64,000 bases of DNA from an uncultured Dysgonomonas sp. (GCF_900079725.1 NZ_LT599032.1:2502253-2566252), one strand, 5' to 3'; shown: positions 41,287-50,671, counted from the stretch's first letter. The notes: generated by a model from the sequence alone, not told the origin. Numbers and translations are program-made.

Positions 41287-41738
41287 TATTCTTTTACTTT
41301 AGAGTCTATCCATATCGTTACAGGCCCGTCATTTATGAGTTCTACCTGCATATCTGCCCCAAATTCGCCTGTTCCTATATCTTTATTCAGCTTTTCACTT
41401 AGAGTCTTGCAAAACGCCTCATAAAGCGGAATTGCTATATCCGGTTTTGATGCACGGATGTAAGACGGGCGATTACCTTTCTTAGTCGATGCATGCAGCG
41501 TGAATTGCGAGACCACCAGTATATCAGCTTTTGTATCCAATGCAGAGAGATTCATCACACCGTCTTTGTCATTAAAGATACGAAGGTTTGTTATTTTATT
41601 ACAGAGCCATTCTATATCCTCTTTGTTGTCGTTGTCTTCTATCCCGAGTAAGATAAGGAGTCCTTTTCCTATCTGAGATTTTGTGCTGTTTTCTATTGTT
41701 ACAGATGCTTTTGTAACACGTTGGATTAGTACTCTCAT
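41286..41738 (-). CDS. dtd: D-aminoacyl-tRNA deacylase
   Basis: Removes D-amino acids (for example D-Tyr) and glycine mischarged on tRNA-Ala, in the cytoplasm. The 150-residue protein begins MRVLIQRVTKASV, contains the SQFTLHAST motif (catalytic threonine region) and the NDGPVTIWIDS motif carrying the cross-subunit Gly-cisPro dipeptide that selects against L-residues. Length is standard. It overlaps its neighbours on both sides by one base (TAATG), between a glycosyltransferase and a MazG-like gene. Confidence 0.97.
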   Translation of the reverse strand: MRVLIQRVTKASVTIENSTKSQIGKGLLILLGIEDNDNKEDIEWLCNKITNLRIFNDKDGVMNLSALDTKADILVVSQFTLHASTKKGNRPSYIRASKPDIAIPLYEAFCKTLSEKLNKDIGTGEFGADMQVELINDGPVTIWIDSKVKE

Positions 41739-42817
41739 TAGTTTGGTTGGCTGCTGTTAATTACTTCTTCTAGTTTAGCTACAAAATTACTAAAGGAATG
41801 TTTTTTACCAAAGTTGAGAGCTTTTTCTCCCATTTTTTTGACGAGGCCGGGATCATCGTAGAACATCATCATCTTTTTCTTCAAATCCTTATAGTCTCCG
41901 GTTTTGTATATAAAGCCAAAACCTTCAGATTCTATATCTATTCCCATTAATGTATTATCGGACATTATGATGGGCATTCCCATTGCCAGAGCATCTACAA
42001 AGCTGGTTAATCCGCAAAGGACGTCACTTTCTATGTTTATCGGAATTACCATTATATCTGTTTTGGATAACAGGCTGATATTATCTACATTGGATATGGT
42101 ATCCCCAATTTGGGATGATGTTATTATTTCAAATTTATCGTTGCTAAAATATTTTTGTTCAGGTGTACATGTACTGTCGCAAACGATAATGACATTTGCA
42201 TCTAGCTCAGAAGCAGCTGATAAGAAGGCATTATTGTCTCTTCTTGTTTTACCGTTTGATACAAATATAAGTTCATTGGGGCTTTCTATGTGTCGGTTAC
42301 TTACATTTTTATTTTTCCAGTAATTATAGAAGTTAAGATCCGGACCCCAAAAGGCATATTCGGCTATTGGTCTAAAATCGGGCCTCATATCTAAGACAGG
42401 CTTACTTATAAAAATCATTTTATCATAAGATTCGGAATAGGGGATATAGGCCCCGGGATGATGTAATACTGCTATCATGATAGGGTTGCATAATCCCTTC
42501 TTTTTGCTTTTGGCGAAAAAATATGTTTGACTCAGGTCTGTTTGTGAGGAGTAGACTACGTCGTAATTTTTATATTTCCGGAATATTTTTCCAAAATATA
42601 TCTTTTTTTGAACTTTGTATATTAATTTCTTTATTATATTCTTTTTTCCTTTTATTTGTGGGTGGTTCATATCTATGAATTCAACATGATGTCCCTTTTC
42701 TCTCAATTCGCAGACTCCCCAGAGATGGTTGCTTGGATAGCGCTTGTTCTTGACCTGATTGTATGCCGATTCATCGCAAGAATAGTTATTTATATATAGA
42801 ATTTTCAACTTTTTCAT
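41738..42817 (-). CDS. Glycosyltransferase (GT-B, GT1/GT4-like)
   Basis: A 359-residue GT-B enzyme. The N-terminal domain starts LKILYINNYSCDESAYNQVK and includes GHHVEFIDMNHP. The C-terminal nucleotide-sugar domain has ELIFVSNGKTRRDNNAFLSA, VDALAMGMPIIMSDN (the EAxAxGxPxI-type donor site, here DALAMG) and IESEGFGFIYKTGDYKDLKK. The donor Glu is Asp in this protein, so activity is likely but unproven. It is first in a tightly overlapped message with dtd and mazG-like genes, an unusual pairing. Donor and acceptor are unknown. Confidence 0.8.
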   Translation of the reverse strand: MKKLKILYINNYSCDESAYNQVKNKRYPSNHLWGVCELREKGHHVEFIDMNHPQIKGKKNIIKKLIYKVQKKIYFGKIFRKYKNYDVVYSSQTDLSQTYFFAKSKKKGLCNPIMIAVLHHPGAYIPYSESYDKMIFISKPVLDMRPDFRPIAEYAFWGPDLNFYNYWKNKNVSNRHIESPNELIFVSNGKTRRDNNAFLSAASELDANVIIVCDSTCTPEQKYFSNDKFEIITSSQIGDTISNVDNISLLSKTDIMVIPINIESDVLCGLTSFVDALAMGMPIIMSDNTLMGIDIESEGFGFIYKTGDYKDLKKKMMMFYDDPGLVKKMGEKALNFGKKHSFSNFVAKLEEVINSSQPN

Positions 42818-42889
42818 TTATACGAGTATAGTCGCTTTTTTAGTTTCACAAAGCTAATAAAGACTTTTAAAATATTACTTCGAAAATAC

Positions 42890-42930
42890 GAAAAAGGCTG
42901 CCAGTTTTACTTTTTGGACAGCCTCTTTTA
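42890..42930 (-). terminator. Terminator after the HdeD-like gene
   Basis: On the minus strand AGGCTG-T-CCA pairs with TGG-CAGCCT around an A-rich loop, followed by TTTTTCG. It lies 20-30 bases past the stop at 42953. Confidence 0.75.
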
Positions 42931-42952
42931 TAGTTGGAAGTTTTATAATGAC

Positions 42953-43543
42953 TTAATCCCTTTTTTCTAGTTCATCCATTTCTTTATGCAAAGATTTCAG
43001 TTTAAATCCTAAATATATGCGGAAGAAACCGTAGGAAATAAATGAAATGCTGACTAAGGCTATGATGAAACCGGTAGTAAATGCAGGGCTCATAATAAAG
43101 ATAAACGACATAATAACTCCGAGTACAGCTAATGTCATCAACCATCCCCATCCTTTTACGCCATTGCGTTGCAGTTCGGCTGCCGAGCCTATTGCCCATA
43201 TAGATTGGAACATAACCCAGAATCCGACGAAATAAGTTAATACCAATGCAATAACTTCTACAGGCATGGCGACAAGGATAAGCCCGAAAATAAGGTCTAT
43301 AATACCGCTAATAAGAGTCCATCCCCATCCCTTGAGTACTTTTTTGTTGGATAGCGCAAAGGCGATTTCGAAGATACCACTGACAAAGAATGTGATGGCA
43401 AAGACCAGAGTGAGCGCCACTAATGTGGTTAACGGTGTAATCAAAGACCATATACCAAGAGCTACCGCGAGTACTCCTACTAATATTGAAACCCACCAAA
43501 ATTTTACTGCTTGTTTCGCTGAATAGAATAAATCATTTTTCAT
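42953..43543 (-). CDS. HdeD/DUF308-family membrane protein
   Basis: A 196-residue inner-membrane protein with six hydrophobic segments in three pairs (about 15-33, 38-58, 73-90, 97-118, 130-148, 155-175), the DUF308 repeat layout of E. coli HdeD. Typical text is WWVSILVGVLAVALGIWSL, WGWTLISGIIDLIFGLILVA and GWGWLMTLAVLGVIMSF. HdeD helps acid tolerance in E. coli at high cell density; a stress role here is inference from family only. It stands alone with its own terminator. Confidence 0.85.
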   Translation of the reverse strand: MKNDLFYSAKQAVKFWWVSILVGVLAVALGIWSLITPLTTLVALTLVFAITFFVSGIFEIAFALSNKKVLKGWGWTLISGIIDLIFGLILVAMPVEVIALVLTYFVGFWVMFQSIWAIGSAAELQRNGVKGWGWLMTLAVLGVIMSFIFIMSPAFTTGFIIALVSISFISYGFFRIYLGFKLKSLHKEMDELEKRD

Positions 43544-43804
43544 AATTCTGTAAGTTTAGATTGTTTTTATACTGAATGTTTTCTTAAAAAACCCAGTTTT
43601 AAGATAAACAATTAACATATCCAAAGAGTTCTAAATGAAGATTCGAATGGTAATATATTCAAATGAATGAATTATGTTCTCTGATCTCAAAAATGGAGTC
43701 ATCAGATTGATGGATATATCAAATGTATCCTCTCTGGCTACAAGATAAATATACATAAATACTTACATATGAGTATATTGTAATATTATTTGTTTGCGTC
43801 TCTG

Positions 43805-44299
43805 CTACTTTAGCTTATTCTTTATCTTTTTATGACTCTCTATTATTGATTTTAGAATATTCAAGTCTTCCTTTGATATTTTACTTTTCGGAATTACATA
43901 TGCGATATATCTGCTAGGATATAATAATATCCAACTCTTGGTTTCTGCAATCATATATACTTTATCCCACGTAAAGTTAGAATTAAATGACTCTCCTTTA
44001 GATTCTACAATCTCATTATCGAAAGTATAAGTAATGGTTTCTTTAATCCTGGAATCATTAAAATAGTTCCTTCTAAATAAAAAATATGTCAAGGCAGGAA
44101 AAAAGATTATAAAAATAACACCAAAATAGAGAGCAGAGATATCTGCATATCCTAATATATAGAAGAAAATAGATAATAGGCCTACAAAAGAAAGGAGCCA
44201 CATACTCCATTTTTTGAAGAGTAGATAATAGTTCACTTTTAAATACTCGTTTAGACTTAATTGTGTTGTTACAATAATTTTATCCATGTTGTTTTCCAT
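43805..44299 (-). CDS. YcxB-like membrane protein
   Basis: A 164-residue protein. Residues 1-30 are cytoplasmic (VTTQLSLNEYLKVNYYLLF, the usual YcxB lead), followed by two membrane spans at about 33-51 and 55-76. The soluble C-terminus (about 85-150) has TYTFDNEIVESKGESFNSNF and WDKVYMIAETKSWILLY, the PH-like fold text of YcxB C-terminal domains. Function is unknown for the family. An in-frame ATG four codons downstream (MDKIIV) is an equally plausible start. Neighbours give no hint. Confidence 0.75.
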   Translation of the reverse strand: MENNMDKIIVTTQLSLNEYLKVNYYLLFKKWSMWLLSFVGLLSIFFYILGYADISALYFGVIFIIFFPALTYFLFRRNYFNDSRIKETITYTFDNEIVESKGESFNSNFTWDKVYMIAETKSWILLYPSRYIAYVIPKSKISKEDLNILKSIIESHKKIKNKLK

Positions 44300-44385
44300 A
44301 TTTATACAAATATAGTATTGGGATATAAATTATTTAAACTTTTTTGGGACAAAATGAGATTTTTATACCTTCTTAAATTATCAAT

Positions 44386-45459
44386 TCAGATAATCCATTT
44401 GTTAAGTACAGGTATCTTCTTGATTATGAGAACAACTCCAAGAGATGCTATATATACGAGGATGGAAAGTACAGGTACGGATAGGATGGCAGGGAAAGTT
44501 CCTGTGTTTATATTCAGAATATTGAGTATTATATTGAAAAAATCATGTACAAGATATATGCCTAGTCCACAGTTTGCAAGGGTAGTTATATACTTATTGT
44601 TCGTATATTTTAGCAATTTAGGGCTATTGTTGATTATGTCTTTTACAAAGACGAATATAAAGAATGCCGATAGCATGGTATTGGGGCCCGTTCTGTCGAA
44701 AAATTGAGTGGCCGGGCCTCCGTTAGCCACCCCGACAATGGTAGAGACAGCATATGTTCCTATTAATGATGCAATTCCCAAAGTGTATAATACAATTTTT
44801 TCTTTTTTTGTCAGATCGAATTTGTAGAAAAAGTATCCTGCGATAAAATATCCTGTATATGAAAATAACTCGCTTATATTGAAGCTGACATGTACCTGAA
44901 AACGAGCATCTATTGTAGGGATTACAGAGCCGAATATAAAGTAGAGGATTAGGAAGTAGATATAATGTTCTTTTTTTGCATTTGCCGTGAAAATACGGAG
45001 TAGGGGAGTGAGTATATACATTGCCAGCAACGGATACATGAACCATAGATGGTGCCATGGAGTACCCAGGAATATTTCTTCATAGATACGGTGGAAATCG
45101 TCACCTGAAATGGGTTTTATATCCAGAAAAGAAGCTACCAAAGGCGAAAGTAGGCGATAAGCCACGCTCCAGAATATAAGAGCACATAATATACGGGGTA
45201 TTGTTTTGGTATACAGCTTTTTAATTGTTGTATGATAGGTGGGATCGAGAAATATCATCCCACTTAGCATAAAGAATACAGGGACACACCATCTTAGGCA
45301 GGCTACAAATATATTTATTGTGTGCCATTCGGCAGGGTTTTCCTGAAATGACGTAAACCAGCGATTAGTCGTTATATGAAATACTATAATAGCGAATATT
45401 GTGAATACTCTTAGTACATCTGCAAACAAGATTCTATCCTTATGTTTATTCTCTATCAT
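44386..45459 (-). CDS. Membrane-bound acyltransferase (AT3/OafA-WecH family)
   Basis: A 357-residue integral membrane enzyme with about ten spans that transfers acyl groups (usually acetyl) to surface sugars. The N-terminus RILFADVLRVFTIFAIIVFH contains the conserved R/D...H of acyltransferase-3 proteins (D13-R17, His27-type positions); WCVPVFFMLSGMIFLDP, HHLWFMYPLLAMYILTPLLR and the late GIYLVHDFF match the family. The acceptor is unknown. It is not in a polysaccharide cluster. Length is normal for the class without a C-terminal SGNH domain. Confidence 0.88.
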   Translation of the reverse strand: MIENKHKDRILFADVLRVFTIFAIIVFHITTNRWFTSFQENPAEWHTINIFVACLRWCVPVFFMLSGMIFLDPTYHTTIKKLYTKTIPRILCALIFWSVAYRLLSPLVASFLDIKPISGDDFHRIYEEIFLGTPWHHLWFMYPLLAMYILTPLLRIFTANAKKEHYIYFLILYFIFGSVIPTIDARFQVHVSFNISELFSYTGYFIAGYFFYKFDLTKKEKIVLYTLGIASLIGTYAVSTIVGVANGGPATQFFDRTGPNTMLSAFFIFVFVKDIINNSPKLLKYTNNKYITTLANCGLGIYLVHDFFNIILNILNINTGTFPAILSVPVLSILVYIASLGVVLIIKKIPVLNKWII

Positions 45460-45505
45460 AATTCGGGTAGTATTGGTAGTGGCCTACTGGCAAAGATAAA
45501 AATAT

Positions 45506-47305
45506 TTAATTGTTTTTTTCTTCGAAATACTTTCTTATCAATGCAGTCTTGAACTTTCCTATAATTTTTTCAAGTTCTCTGTCTTCTGCCAGTTTTATTC
45601 TTTTTACGCTCCGAAACTCTCTGAGAAGTAGTCTTTTAGTTTCGTCTCCGATACCTTTTATATTGTCTAGCTCTGATTTCACCTGACTTTTGCTCCGTTG
45701 ATTTCGGTGGAAGGTAATACCAAATCTATGAGCTTCATCTCTAAGATGTTGAAGTACTTTGAGCGATTCTGAATTTTTATCAAGATAGAGAGGTATTGAA
45801 TCTTCAGGATAGTAAATCTCTTCCAAACGTTTGGCAATACCTACTATTGCAACCTTTCCATATATCCCTAATGCTTTAAGAGATTCACATGCAGCACTTA
45901 ATTGTCCTTTACCTCCATCTATTACAATGAGTTGGGGTAGGGGAATTTCCTCTTCCAGCAATCTGCGATAGCGACGATAAACGACTTCGCGCATGGTAGA
46001 GAAATCATCGGGGCCTTCAACTGTTTTTACATTAAAGTGGCGGTAGTCTCTTTTCGATGGTTTTCCCATTTTGAAGACGACGCAAGCTGACACCGGATTC
46101 GTTCCCTGTATATTTGAGTTATCGAAACACTCTATATGTGTAGGTAACTCTTTGAGGTTTAGGTCTTTCTGTATTTCTTTCAGTATTCTTACACTACGCT
46201 GTTCAGGGTTAAGGCTTTCTGCTTTTTTTAATTTGTCTATTTTGTACTGTCTTACGTTTTGTGTCGAAAGAAGCAACAATTTTTTCTTATCTCCACGCTG
46301 CGGAATCATGAATTCTACCCCTTCAAGTGCAAGGTCGGGATAAAATGGGACAACAATTTCTTTAGCCTTCGAGCCGAACCGTTCTCTTACTTCTATAATA
46401 CCCAGACCGAGAAGTTCTTCCTTCTCTTCTTCCAACCGCTTACGATATTCGAACGTATAGGCTTGTATTATTGCTCCGTTATGTACGTTCAGATAATTGA
46501 TATAGGCAGCACCTTCATCTTCATCGTAACTATACACATCTATATTATAATTTATGTTGCTTACAACTGTCGATTTATTTTTGAAGTTTTCTACAAGCAA
46601 ATATTTTTCTTTCAATTTATTCGCTTCTTCAAATTCTTGATTCTCGGCAAGTTCAAGCATTTTGGCATAGATCTCATCGCTTACGATATTTGTATTTCCT
46701 TTTAGTATCTCTTTTATCGATTCTACATTTTTAATATAATTTTCAGACGTCTGCAATCCTACACATGGGCCAAGGCATCTTTTTATATGATATTCCAGAC
46801 AAACCTTATATTTTCCCTCTGCAATCTTTTCCGGGGTCAAATTTAACGAGCAGGTACGAATAGGATATAATTTATGAACAAATTCCAAAAGAGTTTTTAC
46901 GCTTAATACATTTGTATAAGGTCCAAAGTATTGTGAGCCATCTTTCGAAATTTTTCTGGTTAGTTCTACTCTTGGGTAATATTCATTCCGGATAACAATT
47001 GACGGGTAAGATTTGTCATCCTTGAGCATTACATTGTAACGCGGCTGAAATTCTTTTATCAGATTGTTCTCGAGTAGGAGAGTGTCTTCTTCCGTATCTA
47101 CAATAATATATTTTATGTCCCGTATTTTGCTGACAAGTATCCTTGTCTTTGGACTATCATGATTTTTTGTAAAGTACTGCGAAACTCTTTTTTTTAGATT
47201 TTTTGCTTTACCTACATATATAATAATTCCCTTGTCATCAAAATATTGATAACAGCCGGGTTTTTCCGGAATATTTTGTATTATATTTTTGAGGTATTCA
47301 TTCAT
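45506..47305 (-). CDS. uvrC: Excinuclease ABC subunit C
   Basis: Makes both incisions in nucleotide-excision repair. The 599-residue protein has the N-terminal GIY-YIG nuclease (PEKPGCYQYFDDKGIIIYVG, residues 14-33; KRVSQYF), the cysteine cluster CLEYHIKRCLGPCVG, the UvrB-binding UVR motif (LAENQEFEEANKLKEKY), the RNase H-like C-terminal nuclease (CFDNSNIQGTNPVSACVVF, VIDGGKGQLSAA) and a final helix-hairpin-helix (LDNIKGIGDETKRLLLREF). It starts 2 bases after apt. UvrA is encoded 9 kb away in this window. Confidence 0.97.
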   Translation of the reverse strand: MNEYLKNIIQNIPEKPGCYQYFDDKGIIIYVGKAKNLKKRVSQYFTKNHDSPKTRILVSKIRDIKYIIVDTEEDTLLLENNLIKEFQPRYNVMLKDDKSYPSIVIRNEYYPRVELTRKISKDGSQYFGPYTNVLSVKTLLEFVHKLYPIRTCSLNLTPEKIAEGKYKVCLEYHIKRCLGPCVGLQTSENYIKNVESIKEILKGNTNIVSDEIYAKMLELAENQEFEEANKLKEKYLLVENFKNKSTVVSNINYNIDVYSYDEDEGAAYINYLNVHNGAIIQAYTFEYRKRLEEEKEELLGLGIIEVRERFGSKAKEIVVPFYPDLALEGVEFMIPQRGDKKKLLLLSTQNVRQYKIDKLKKAESLNPEQRSVRILKEIQKDLNLKELPTHIECFDNSNIQGTNPVSACVVFKMGKPSKRDYRHFNVKTVEGPDDFSTMREVVYRRYRRLLEEEIPLPQLIVIDGGKGQLSAACESLKALGIYGKVAIVGIAKRLEEIYYPEDSIPLYLDKNSESLKVLQHLRDEAHRFGITFHRNQRSKSQVKSELDNIKGIGDETKRLLLREFRSVKRIKLAEDRELEKIIGKFKTALIRKYFEEKNN

Positions 47306-47307
47306 TT

Positions 47308-47859
47308 CTATATGGAAAACTGTATCAAAGCTTTTATATCTACATCTTCTGGAAATAATGTTCTTCCTTTTAGTTCTTCCAGCTCTATAATGAAATTTAC
47401 ATAGATGTTTTTTACTCCCATTCTTTTCACCAAATTATAAGCGGCAAACATGGTTCCTCCTGTCGCAAGCAGATCATCGTGTATAAGGACAACATCATCT
47501 TCAGATAATGAATCTTTATGAATCTGAATTTTATCCACACCATATTCTTTCGCATACTCTTCTTCGTACACTTCCGCCGGAAGTTTCCCGGGTTTTCTTA
47601 TAGGTACAAATCCTGCTCCGAGTTCAAGTGCCATTATGGGGCCCATAATAAATCCCCTCGATTCTATCCCTACTACTTTCGTGATACCTTTCCCTTTATA
47701 TTCTTCCAGAAGGACATCTGTTAATATAGATAGAGATTCTTTGGTGTTGAATAATGGTGTTACATCTTTAAACTGGATTCCGGGAATTGGAAAATCAGGG
47801 ATGTTTCTTACTGTATTCCTTAAGAAAGTTAGCTTTTGCTCTTTTGTGAATTGCTCCAT
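47308..47859 (-). CDS. apt: Adenine phosphoribosyltransferase
   Basis: Salvages adenine to AMP with PRPP. The 183-residue protein has the apt N-terminus (IRNIPDFPIPGIQFKDVTPL-type), VVGIESRGFIMGPIMALELG, the hood RKPGKLPAEVYEEEYAKEYG and the PRPP loop VVLIHDDLLATGGTM. Length is typical. It is the middle gene of mnmG-apt-uvrC, with 2 bases to uvrC. The 88-base gap before it holds two parS palindromes, where ParB spreading could affect its transcription. Confidence 0.97.
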   Translation of the reverse strand: MEQFTKEQKLTFLRNTVRNIPDFPIPGIQFKDVTPLFNTKESLSILTDVLLEEYKGKGITKVVGIESRGFIMGPIMALELGAGFVPIRKPGKLPAEVYEEEYAKEYGVDKIQIHKDSLSEDDVVLIHDDLLATGGTMFAAYNLVKRMGVKNIYVNFIIELEELKGRTLFPEDVDIKALIQFSI

Positions 47860-47880
47860 TTTTATTGTTAAATATTTACA

Positions 47881-47896
47881 TGTTCCACGTGGAACA
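47881..47896. other. parS centromere site 1
   Basis: TGTTCCACGTGGAACA, a perfect 16-base palindrome. It matches the ParB-binding parS pattern (TGTTNCACGTGNAACA) at every fixed position. Forty-four bases from an identical copy, in the mnmG-apt gap. Confidence 0.88.
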
Positions 47897-47924
47897 TTAT
47901 TTTTTTTGACTGAAAATTTTGCTT

Positions 47925-47940
47925 TGTTCCACGTGGAACA
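47925..47940. other. parS centromere site 2
   Basis: A second TGTTCCACGTGGAACA, identical in all 16 bases to the site at 47881-47896. It ends 8 bases from the mnmG stop codon. No parA or parB gene is in the window. Confidence 0.88.
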
Positions 47941-47947
47941 TCTTGTT

Positions 47948-49822
47948 TTATCTACCCAAAAGTACCAATAATATTGATATGTCGTTTGGTGAAACTCCCG
48001 GAATTCGGCTTGCCTGAGCGATTGTTTCAGGGCCTATTTTTGCTAGCTTTTGGCGTGCTTCGGTGGAAAGGGAGAGTATAGCTTCGTAATTAAATTTCCC
48101 TTTTATCTGGATGTTTTCGAGACGTGAAATCTTATCAGCAATCAATTGCTCTCTCTTAATATAGCCGTCATACTTAATGATTATTTCGCAGGCCTCTTTG
48201 ATTTCTTCTTTTCTGTTTGGGATTTTATCCAGCTCTGTTTTGAAAGCAGGAACTAGTTCTGCTATGCTGTCTATAGATACCTGCGGGCGTGTGATTACAT
48301 CTTTCAGTTTCAAGCCATGCTTCAATGGGCTAGTGCCCAGTTTTTCCAACCCTTCATTTATGTACTCTGGCTTCAAAGAGTAGTTGGCGGTGAAATCGAT
48401 AATTCGCTTCATCTCTTCTCTCTTATGATTCAGGAGATCGATCCTCTCTCTCTTTGCCAAGCCGATATTGTAACCTTTTTCGGTAAGGCGTGCGTCTGCA
48501 TCGTCTTGACGAAGCAATATTCTATACTCCGCACGCGAGGTAAACATACGGTATGGTTCATCGACACCTTTGGTTACCAAATCATCGATTAATACGCCGA
48601 TGTATGCCTCGTCTCTTTTCAGGATGAATTCGTTTCCTCCTTGTGTTTTTATATGGGCATTTATCCCCGCTATCAACCCTTGACCGCCTGCCTCTTCATA
48701 TCCGGTAGTCCCATTTATCTGTCCTGCGAAAAACAGATTGTTGATTAGCTTCGTTTCCAATGTATGTTTTAGTTGTGTGGGATCGAAAAAGTCATATTCG
48801 ATTGCATAGCCGGGTCTGTAAATATGTATATTCCTGAATGCCGGAATTCTTTGTAAGGCCTCGATCTGAGTATGGAGTGGGAGAGAGGACGAAAATCCAT
48901 TCAGATAGTATTCCTGTGTGTTTTCCCCTTCCGGTTCCAAGAATAATTGGTGTGAAGTTTTCTCCGCGAATGTTACAACCTTTGTTTCTATACTTGGGCA
49001 ATAGCGTGGCCCTATACTTTTTATCTGCCCGTTGTAAAGTGGAGAATCATCCAATCTATCGCGTAAAGTGGAATGCACATCTTCGTTGGTGTAAGTAATC
49101 CAACAGCTAAGTTGTTTTAATGTGCGGGGTGCGAAGTCGAGGTATGAGAACTTGTGGAAATCATCATCGCCCTTTTGTTCTTCCATTAAACTGAAATCGA
49201 CGCTTCTTCCGTCTATTCTGGCGGGAGTACCTGTTTTCATCCTGTCGGTAGTGAATCCGAATTCTCTCAATTGTTCAGTGATTCCGAATGATGCCGGTTC
49301 AGAAACACGTCCTCCTCCGAGTTGCGTTTTGCCTATATGCATTAGTCCGTTCAGAAATGTGCCGTTTGTGAGAACTACCGATTTTGCCGAGAAATTTACA
49401 CCCATTGCAGTCTTCACTCCTGTTACAGTTTTGTTTTCTATAATCAGCGAGGTTACTGTGTCTTGCCATACAAAAAGGTTATCGGTGTTTTCGATGATCC
49501 CTCTCCATTTAAGTATGAATTGCGCACGGTCGCTTTGTGCCCGTGGACTCCACATGGCAGGACCTTTCGATTTGTTCAGCATGCGGAATTGGATAGCAGT
49601 TGTATCCGTGACAATTCCCATCTGTCCCCCGAGGGCATCTATTTCCCGCACTATTTGCCCTTTTGCGATGCCACCTACTGCGGGGTTGCAACTCATCTGG
49701 GCGATTTTGTTCATGTCCATTGTTATCAGCAGGGTTTTAGATCCCATGTTGGCCGCAGCGGCTGCAGCTTCGCAACCGGCATGGCCTGCCCCGACAACAA
49801 TTACGTCATATTTGAAGTTCAT
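47948..49822 (-). CDS. mnmG: tRNA uridine-5-carboxymethylaminomethyl modification enzyme MnmG (GidA)
   Basis: FAD- and NADH-dependent enzyme that, with MnmE, modifies U34 of several tRNAs. The 624-residue protein begins YDVIVVGAGHAGCEAAAAAA (FAD site), then MSCNPAVGGIAKGQIVREID, GTPARIDGRSVDFS and the C-terminal helical domain ending ISILLVLLGR, with AQASRIPGVSPNDI. Length is standard. It heads the mnmG-apt-uvrC set. gidA-type genes sit near origins in many bacteria, in keeping with the parS sites just downstream. Confidence 0.97.
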   Translation of the reverse strand: MNFKYDVIVVGAGHAGCEAAAAAANMGSKTLLITMDMNKIAQMSCNPAVGGIAKGQIVREIDALGGQMGIVTDTTAIQFRMLNKSKGPAMWSPRAQSDRAQFILKWRGIIENTDNLFVWQDTVTSLIIENKTVTGVKTAMGVNFSAKSVVLTNGTFLNGLMHIGKTQLGGGRVSEPASFGITEQLREFGFTTDRMKTGTPARIDGRSVDFSLMEEQKGDDDFHKFSYLDFAPRTLKQLSCWITYTNEDVHSTLRDRLDDSPLYNGQIKSIGPRYCPSIETKVVTFAEKTSHQLFLEPEGENTQEYYLNGFSSSLPLHTQIEALQRIPAFRNIHIYRPGYAIEYDFFDPTQLKHTLETKLINNLFFAGQINGTTGYEEAGGQGLIAGINAHIKTQGGNEFILKRDEAYIGVLIDDLVTKGVDEPYRMFTSRAEYRILLRQDDADARLTEKGYNIGLAKRERIDLLNHKREEMKRIIDFTANYSLKPEYINEGLEKLGTSPLKHGLKLKDVITRPQVSIDSIAELVPAFKTELDKIPNRKEEIKEACEIIIKYDGYIKREQLIADKISRLENIQIKGKFNYEAILSLSTEARQKLAKIGPETIAQASRIPGVSPNDISILLVLLGR

Positions 49823-49933
49823 ATTTTTTTCTTTGGATAAAATTAATTCGGATGCAAAGTTAGTATTTTATTGTATTTCTTGCGATAATTACTTTATGCT
49901 TATGAATGTGCCATCATTAGATATGATGGCTAT

Positions 49934-50671
49934 TTAAATATTATTGGCATTTTCCAACGCCTGTTTAACTTTTTCGGGATCGGTCAGAAGCATGCTATAT
50001 TCTTCTTCTTCGTTTGTAAAAACAGGTGATTTGTATTGCATCCCTCCGTTGTACCTGCTTCGGAACGAACCATGAAATTCTTTTAAATCGGTAGCTTTAA
50101 CCAGCTCCGAAATATTGTTTTCCGTGATGCCTCCTCCGGGCATGATTATTATCCTTTGGTCAGCCTGACCGATTAATTTCTTTAATATCTCTTTTCCTTC
50201 TGGCGCAGATTCCATCCCGCCTGATGTAAGTATGCGGTCACATCCCAATCCTATAATATCTTCTAACGAATCGAACAAATTATTACATCTGTCAAAAGCA
50301 CGGTGAAAAGTAGTAGTCATATTGTATTTATGCGCAATGTTTACTAATTCTTGATTTCGTTTTTTATCGATGCTTCCATCCGGATTCAATATTCCGAATA
50401 CAACACCATCACATTTGGCTTGTCCGCAATGATGAATGTCTTGTTTCATTATTTCAAACTCCAGATCGCTATACAGAAAGTCTCCTTCACGCGGACGGAT
50501 AAGTACATTTAATTGAATATTAATTAGTTGCCTTGTATTTTGCATCTGTGATAGGGAAGGGGTAGTCCCTCCTTCGCTCAGATTATCACATAATTCGACT
50601 CTGATTGCTCCTCCTTTTTGTCCATTTATAGCCGATTGCGTTGAATTGGCGCAAACTTCAAGTGTAATCAT
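49934..50671 (-). CDS. cutC: CutC-family protein
   Basis: A 245-residue TIM-barrel protein named for copper homeostasis in E. coli, though its biochemical activity is not settled. It starts LEVCANSTQSAINGQKGGA, with the family block RVELCDNLSEGGTTPS, then INIQLNVLIRPREGDFLYSD, CDGVVFGILNPDGSID, TTFHRAFDRCN, ILTSGGMESAPEG and IIIMPGGGITENN. All conserved blocks are present. It is a single gene between mnmG and the YgiQ-type gene. Confidence 0.93.
   Translation of the reverse strand: MITLEVCANSTQSAINGQKGGAIRVELCDNLSEGGTTPSLSQMQNTRQLINIQLNVLIRPREGDFLYSDLEFEIMKQDIHHCGQAKCDGVVFGILNPDGSIDKKRNQELVNIAHKYNMTTTFHRAFDRCNNLFDSLEDIIGLGCDRILTSGGMESAPEGKEILKKLIGQADQRIIIMPGGGITENNISELVKATDLKEFHGSFRSRYNGGMQYKSPVFTNEEEEYSMLLTDPEKVKQALENANNI

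Noticed and set aside
47636-47971. Plus-strand open frame across the parS sites
   Set aside because: It is opposite apt and its HVPRGT / FHVEH text is simply the translation of the parS palindromes.
48792-49001. Short open frames within mnmG and uvrA in other frames
   Set aside because: Typical shadow frames, without domain text or start signals.
49122-49937. Long plus-strand open frame of 271 codons opposite mnmG
   Set aside because: It is antisense to a well-supported conserved gene, with no recognisable domain or promoter box.
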